Notes under the pieces: model-generated
What the model saw: only the letters and a program-made list of their open reading frames with translations
What the model was told of the DNA's origin: nothing
Databases searched by the model: none
Source: Acidobacteriota bacterium
Lineage (GTDB): Bacteria > Acidobacteriota > Thermoanaerobaculia > Gp7-AA8
Direction of reading: 5' to 3'
Length of the DNA: 64,000 bases
NCBI GenBank assembly: GCA_003223645.1
Contig: QHVT01000016.1
Coordinates: 62,001-126,000 of the forward strand
Shown here: piece after piece, positions 61,253-64,000 of the stretch
Numbering within the stretch: position 1 is the stretch's first letter
Layout: every line of letters starts with the position of its first letter
Made by a program: the position numbers and the translations under genes

Positions 61253-62029
61253 ATGCTCGAGGTCCACAACGTCTCCTACGCCTACGGCGACGTCGCCGCG
61301 GTCCGCGACGTGAGCGTGACGATCGGCGAAGGCCGGCTCGTTGCACTGGCGGGACCGAACGGCTCCGGAAAATCGACGCTCCTGAAATTGATCGCCCGCG
61401 TGTTCAGCGCGCAGCGCGGGGAAGTGCTCTTCGAAGACAAGCCGCTCGGCGAGTGGCATGCGAAGGAGTACGCGCGCAGGGTGGGGTATCTGCCGCAGGA
61501 CCCCGATCCGGCGTTTCCGATGCGCGCGATCGAGGTCGTGGTGTCGGGGCGCGCGCCGTTTCTCGGCCGCTTCGCGTGGGAGAGCGATCGCGATTGGGAA
61601 GAAGCGCATCGCGCGCTCGCGCTCTGCGATGCGACGCATCTCGCGGAGCGCTATCTCGACGAGATGAGCGGCGGAGAGCGGAAGCGCGTATTTCTCGCGC
61701 GCGTGCTGGCGGGCACGCCGCGCCTCATCCTGCTCGACGAGCCGTTCGCCGCGCTCGACATCTCGCACGTGCAGCAGTTTTCGTCGCTGCTGCGCGACGT
61801 CGTCGATCGCACCGGCTGCACGGTCGTCTTCGCGGCGCACGATCTGAATTGGGCGGCGGCGGAGAGCGACCGGATGCTGGTGATGCAGCGCGGCGCGCTG
61901 GCGCTGGACGCGCCGCCGCGCGACGTCATGCGCGCCGAGGTGATGCGGGAGCTGTTCGGCTTCGAGGCCGAGACGGTTACGGCCGGCGACCGCGCGTGGG
62001 TGGTGCCGCGCGTGCCGGCGAGAACGTAA
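61253..62029 (+). CDS. btuD: BtuD-like ABC importer ATPase
   Basis: 258 residues from ATG 61253 (TTG 61232 lies in the repeat element and is not preferred). Walker A is GPNGSGKSTLL, the signature motif is MSGGERKRVFLARVLAG, Walker B is LILLDEPFAALD, and the H-loop is VVFAAHDLNWA. Sequence type matches the FecE/BtuD ATPases that pair with FecCD permeases. The matching permease and binding-protein genes end at 45.5 kb, so a former btuF-btuC-btuD unit appears to be interrupted by the YD operon. A short copy of its start lies at 63472. Confidence 0.9.
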   Translation: MLEVHNVSYAYGDVAAVRDVSVTIGEGRLVALAGPNGSGKSTLLKLIARVFSAQRGEVLFEDKPLGEWHAKEYARRVGYLPQDPDPAFPMRAIEVVVSGRAPFLGRFAWESDRDWEEAHRALALCDATHLAERYLDEMSGGERKRVFLARVLAGTPRLILLDEPFAALDISHVQQFSSLLRDVVDRTGCTVVFAAHDLNWAAAESDRMLVMQRGALALDAPPRDVMRAEVMRELFGFEAETVTAGDRAWVVPRVPART

Positions 62030-62053
62030 CGCCGGCTGAATGAACTTCACATT

Positions 62054-62083
62054 GGACCGGGCGCGCTTCGGCGCGCCCGGTCC
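62054..62083. terminator. GC-rich hairpin between convergent genes
   Basis: 13-bp perfect stem (GGACCGGGCGCGC / GCGCGCCCGGTCC) with TTCG loop, 24 bases after the btuD stop. There is no T run on either side, so it may act as a transcript end or mRNA stabiliser without the typical U tract. Its base pattern also resembles the GGCGCGCC repeat family, but without the outer arms. Confidence 0.6.
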
Positions 62084-62111
62084 GGGACTCTTCAAACTAC
62101 GGCTTCCGGCA

Positions 62112-62667
62112 CTAGGTCTTCACGGGAGGAATCACGGGCGGAGAAACCGGCGCCGGCGCTTTCGGGTCGGGTGCCGCCGGGCGGCGGCGTCCGAACAGGT
62201 TCGCGCGGCGCATGTTGTCGACGTGCGGCAGCAGGTCGGCATTCTCCTTCCGGCGGACGAGCTGGCGGGAGATGCTGTAGATCTGCAGCGCCGCCAGCCC
62301 GATGCGGTGACGGCGCCCGAGGTTGGCTGCTGCGACGCCTGCGAGCAGCGTCCCCAGCTCGTCCTCGACGGCACTCCACCGCGCGGCGTCTTCGCGCTCG
62401 CTGATCAATACGGCGTGGTCGGTCGAGATCGCGGCCGCAATCGGCTTCGACGTGCCAACCGTAATTGATCGACGCCTGAACGAATTCCGCGGAGGCACGT
62501 GCCGCCGCCCGCAGAGCGTGCGCGGATGCCTTCGGCAACGGGCCGAAATCCGGTACGTGCTGCCGCAGCGCGCGCAGTTGCTCGACGAACTGTTCGGGCG
62601 TGAGCGGCTCCGTGCCGTCCAGCGCCGCCGCCATGGGGATTCTGGGATCTTCAGTCTTTGTAATCAT
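62112..62667 (-). pseudogene. Hypothetical gene with a frameshift
   Basis: ATG 62667 has GGAGG 6 bases upstream. The frame reads MITKTEDPRIPMAAALDG, then PLTPEQFVEQLRALRQHV to about ASINY, where one extra base near 62459 would shift frame. In the next frame it continues as VGTSKPIAAAISTDHAVLISERED through to a Pro-rich tail (PAPVSPPVIPPVKT). The reconstructed ~184-residue helical protein has no recognised domain. The two halves fit end to end, so either the gene is recently inactivated or one base is wrong. Confidence 0.6.
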
Positions 62668-63083
62668 GGAAAACCTCCTCATTCGATTTGCCGGACGCCG
62701 CGAGCCGGCAAGGCACACGACGTCCGGTGGTGCCGGCGGCGACACGCCGCCGTACCGGGTGGATGGACCCCGAGCCCGCGGACCCGGGAGCTTCTGTCGG
62801 CACACGTGTGCGCACACGGATGCCGGAATGCCGGGGAATGGCGGGATGCCGAGAGGTCTGGGAACGCCGCTCATAACATGCGTTCCGACCCTCGTACATC
62901 CGGCCCGAGAGGAGAGCAATTGGTTTCTCGCTCGAGCCCAGAAGGCCGCGAGAAACGACTGCTCACGCGCGCGGAGCCCCCAAGGAGGGGGTGGCGCGTG
63001 ATCTACAAACTACGTCCGTCCAGTATAAATGTCAAGCTCTTTTTTCCGATTCATCCACGACGAGTGATGATTTGACGGTGCGA
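62668..63083. other. Gene-free region
   Basis: No coding sequence is convincing. It holds a small hairpin (GGCGGC-GACAC-GCCGCC, 62735-62751) and the palindrome CACACGTGTG (62801-62810). This is the upstream region of the frameshifted minus-strand gene and runs up to the tandem repeat. Confidence 0.5.
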
Positions 63084-63086
63084 GTG

Positions 63087-63424
63087 TTGAATCATCACTC
63101 CCTCGTGATGATTCAACACCGGGGAGTGTTCCTCGAACCGAGTGTCACCATTGAATCGACACTCCCTTGTGATGAGTGAACGGCGGGGAGTGTTCCTCGA
63201 ACAGAGCGCCGCCATTGAATCGACACTCCCCTCTGATGATTCCATGGCGGGGAGTGTTCCCCGAACGGAGTGCCGCCGTTGAATCGACACTCCCCTCTGA
63301 TGATTGAACGCCGGGGAGTGTTCCTCGAACGGAGTGGCGCCATTGAATCGACACTCCCCTCTGATGATTGAACGCCGGGGAGTGTTCCTCGAACGGAGAG
63401 TCACCGTTGAATCGACACTCCCTC
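63087..63424. repeat. 64-bp tandem repeat array
   Basis: Five full copies and one part copy with exact 64-base period (starts at 63087, 63151, 63215, 63279, 63343, 63407). Each unit holds ACACTCCC(C) ... GGGGAGTGT, which can pair, plus TTGAATCGACAC and GTTCCTCGAAC. The first copy also has a 15-bp perfect inverted repeat GTGTTGAATCATCAC / GTGATGATTCAACAC (63084-63119). Because 64 is not a multiple of 3, the frame rotates and coding is unlikely. Confidence 0.95.
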
Positions 63425-63471
63425 CGTTGCGGCACGGACGGCCTCGATTGTCGCGAGAGTCCAAAGAGGGG

Positions 63472-63567
63472 ATGCTCGAGCTCCGCAACGTTTCGTACCC
63501 CTACGGTGACGTGGGCGACGTGAACGTCGCGATCGGCGCGCGCCAGCTCGTCGTACTGAAGAACCGC
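63472..63567 (+). pseudogene. Fragment of btuD-like ABC ATPase
   Basis: Encodes MLELRNVSYPYGDVGDVNVA and IGARQLVVLKN, clearly related to the first ~30 residues of the ABC ATPase at 61253 (MLEVHNVSYAYGDVAAVRDV), and stops before Walker A. The DNA differs at many positions, so it is not a very recent copy. It lies directly after the 64-bp array. Confidence 0.85.
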
Positions 63568-63663
63568 TCCGTTCTCACATCTCCTCAAAGCACGTACGGA
63601 CGCGGATAAGTGACTGCATAGGCGCGTCTTATCCCACAACGTGAAACGTGACAGGTTCCGCAC

Positions 63664-63906
63664 GTGGCGCAGGAATCGTTCGAAATCATCGGTCAGATCC
63701 GCAACATCCGAACGATCGCCGTTGGTCACGGAATCCGCGATCTCGTATATCTCGAGGAGCACTTTGGCGCGGGAAGTTGGCGAAAACTGAAGGGTGTCGC
63801 AGCGGTGCGACTTGAGGATGGTACGATTGCCGAAGCCGAAGTACATTGGTACGAAGCCCGCGGAATCGGCAAGCGCTGGATGAAGATCAAGCGGTACATT
63901 GACTAG
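63664..63906 (+). CDS. Small conserved hypothetical protein
   Basis: 80 residues from GTG 63664. The pattern IRTIAVGHGIRDLVYLEEHFG, then GSWRKLKGVAAVRLEDG and AEVHWYEARGIGKRWMKIKRYID, is one I associate with a widespread small protein encoded next to a second small protein. Its partner begins 3 bases after the stop codon, here at 63909, which supports a two-gene unit. Function unknown; the pair looks like a mobile or toxin-antitoxin-like module but this is not shown. Confidence 0.75.
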   Translation: MAQESFEIIGQIRNIRTIAVGHGIRDLVYLEEHFGAGSWRKLKGVAAVRLEDGTIAEAEVHWYEARGIGKRWMKIKRYID

Positions 63907-63908
63907 GA

Positions 63909-64000
63909 ATGAGCCAGGCAAAGCAGTTCGCAATCTGTATTCGCAACGGCGAATATGCCGGCACATTAGAACTTCGCAAGGTATATGAAGTTCTCGATGA
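63909..64000 (+). CDS. Partner small protein, 5' part
   Basis: Starts MSQAKQFAICIRNGEYAGTL and continues ELRKVYEVLDD before the window ends. It follows the preceding small gene by 2 bases and resembles the usual second member of that pair (start with FAICI and LELRKVY). The gene continues beyond the window. Confidence 0.7.
   Translation, partial: MSQAKQFAICIRNGEYAGTLELRKVYEVLD

Noticed and set aside
63087-63424. CRISPR array
   Set aside because: Units have no variable spacers between constant repeats; the full 64 bases repeat, so this is a plain tandem repeat.
63145-63966. 273-residue minus-strand protein with repeats
   Set aside because: Made of the tandem array and of sequence antisense to the small conserved gene; the array frame is not kept in phase.

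Overview
The window is a GC-rich, gene-dense bacterial chromosome segment. Oar-like TonB-dependent receptors, a kinase fused to a TonB domain, bacterial alpha-2-macroglobulin with PBP1C, many thioredoxin-fold proteins and many secreted YD-repeat and Asp-box proteins together suggest a Gram-negative bacterium, probably from the Acidobacteriota. That placement is inferred from gene content; there is no rRNA gene in the window.

Layout. 1-3.2 kb: tail of an EAL c-di-GMP phosphodiesterase, a TlpA-like thioredoxin, a GGDEF diguanylate cyclase and a thioredoxin-like gene interrupted by an in-frame TGA inside its redox motif, a good selenoprotein candidate. 3.2-13.3 kb: alpha-2-macroglobulin with pbpC, then two overlapping Ku genes. 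13.3-16.7 kb: a class-I glutamine amidotransferase, a thioredoxin-TPR protein and DsbD. 16.7-34.2 kb: mixed single genes, including a DMFase-like protein, GH18, YhbY, polysaccharide deacetylase, GT2, ferritin, 3-hydroxyacyl-CoA dehydrogenase, methyltransferase, DusB, RimO and an acid phosphatase. 34.2-34.8 kb: an antitoxin whose toxin gene is cut short by a duplicated piece of the phosphatase gene. 34.9-42.7 kb: TonB receptor, Rho, and a pseudoreceiver-kinase-TonB fusion. 43-45.5 kb and 61.2-62 kb: btuF, btuC and btuD-like genes of a B12/siderophore ABC importer. These are split by a 15-kb minus-strand operon (45.6-60.9 kb). That operon encodes a 3306-residue YD-repeat protein, two shorter I9-RHS proteins with different C-terminal tips, and small membrane or lipoprotein partners, and it looks like a polymorphic-toxin locus. 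62-64 kb: a frameshifted gene, a 64-bp tandem repeat array, a btuD fragment and the start of a conserved small-gene pair.

The most unusual feature is a scattered set of about nineteen repeat elements. Most are inverted-repeat elements unrelated in base sequence but built on similar plans: two facing arms of about 25-40 bases, where each arm is either a small palindrome or a run of 7-9-base direct repeats. They sit in nearly every kind of intergenic gap, abut start codons, nest within each other, and lie in frame inside coding sequence (four in pbpC, one in a methyltransferase).

Many gene pairs overlap by 4 bases (ATGA or GTGA), so translational coupling appears common. No tRNA, rRNA, CRISPR array or transposase gene was recognised.
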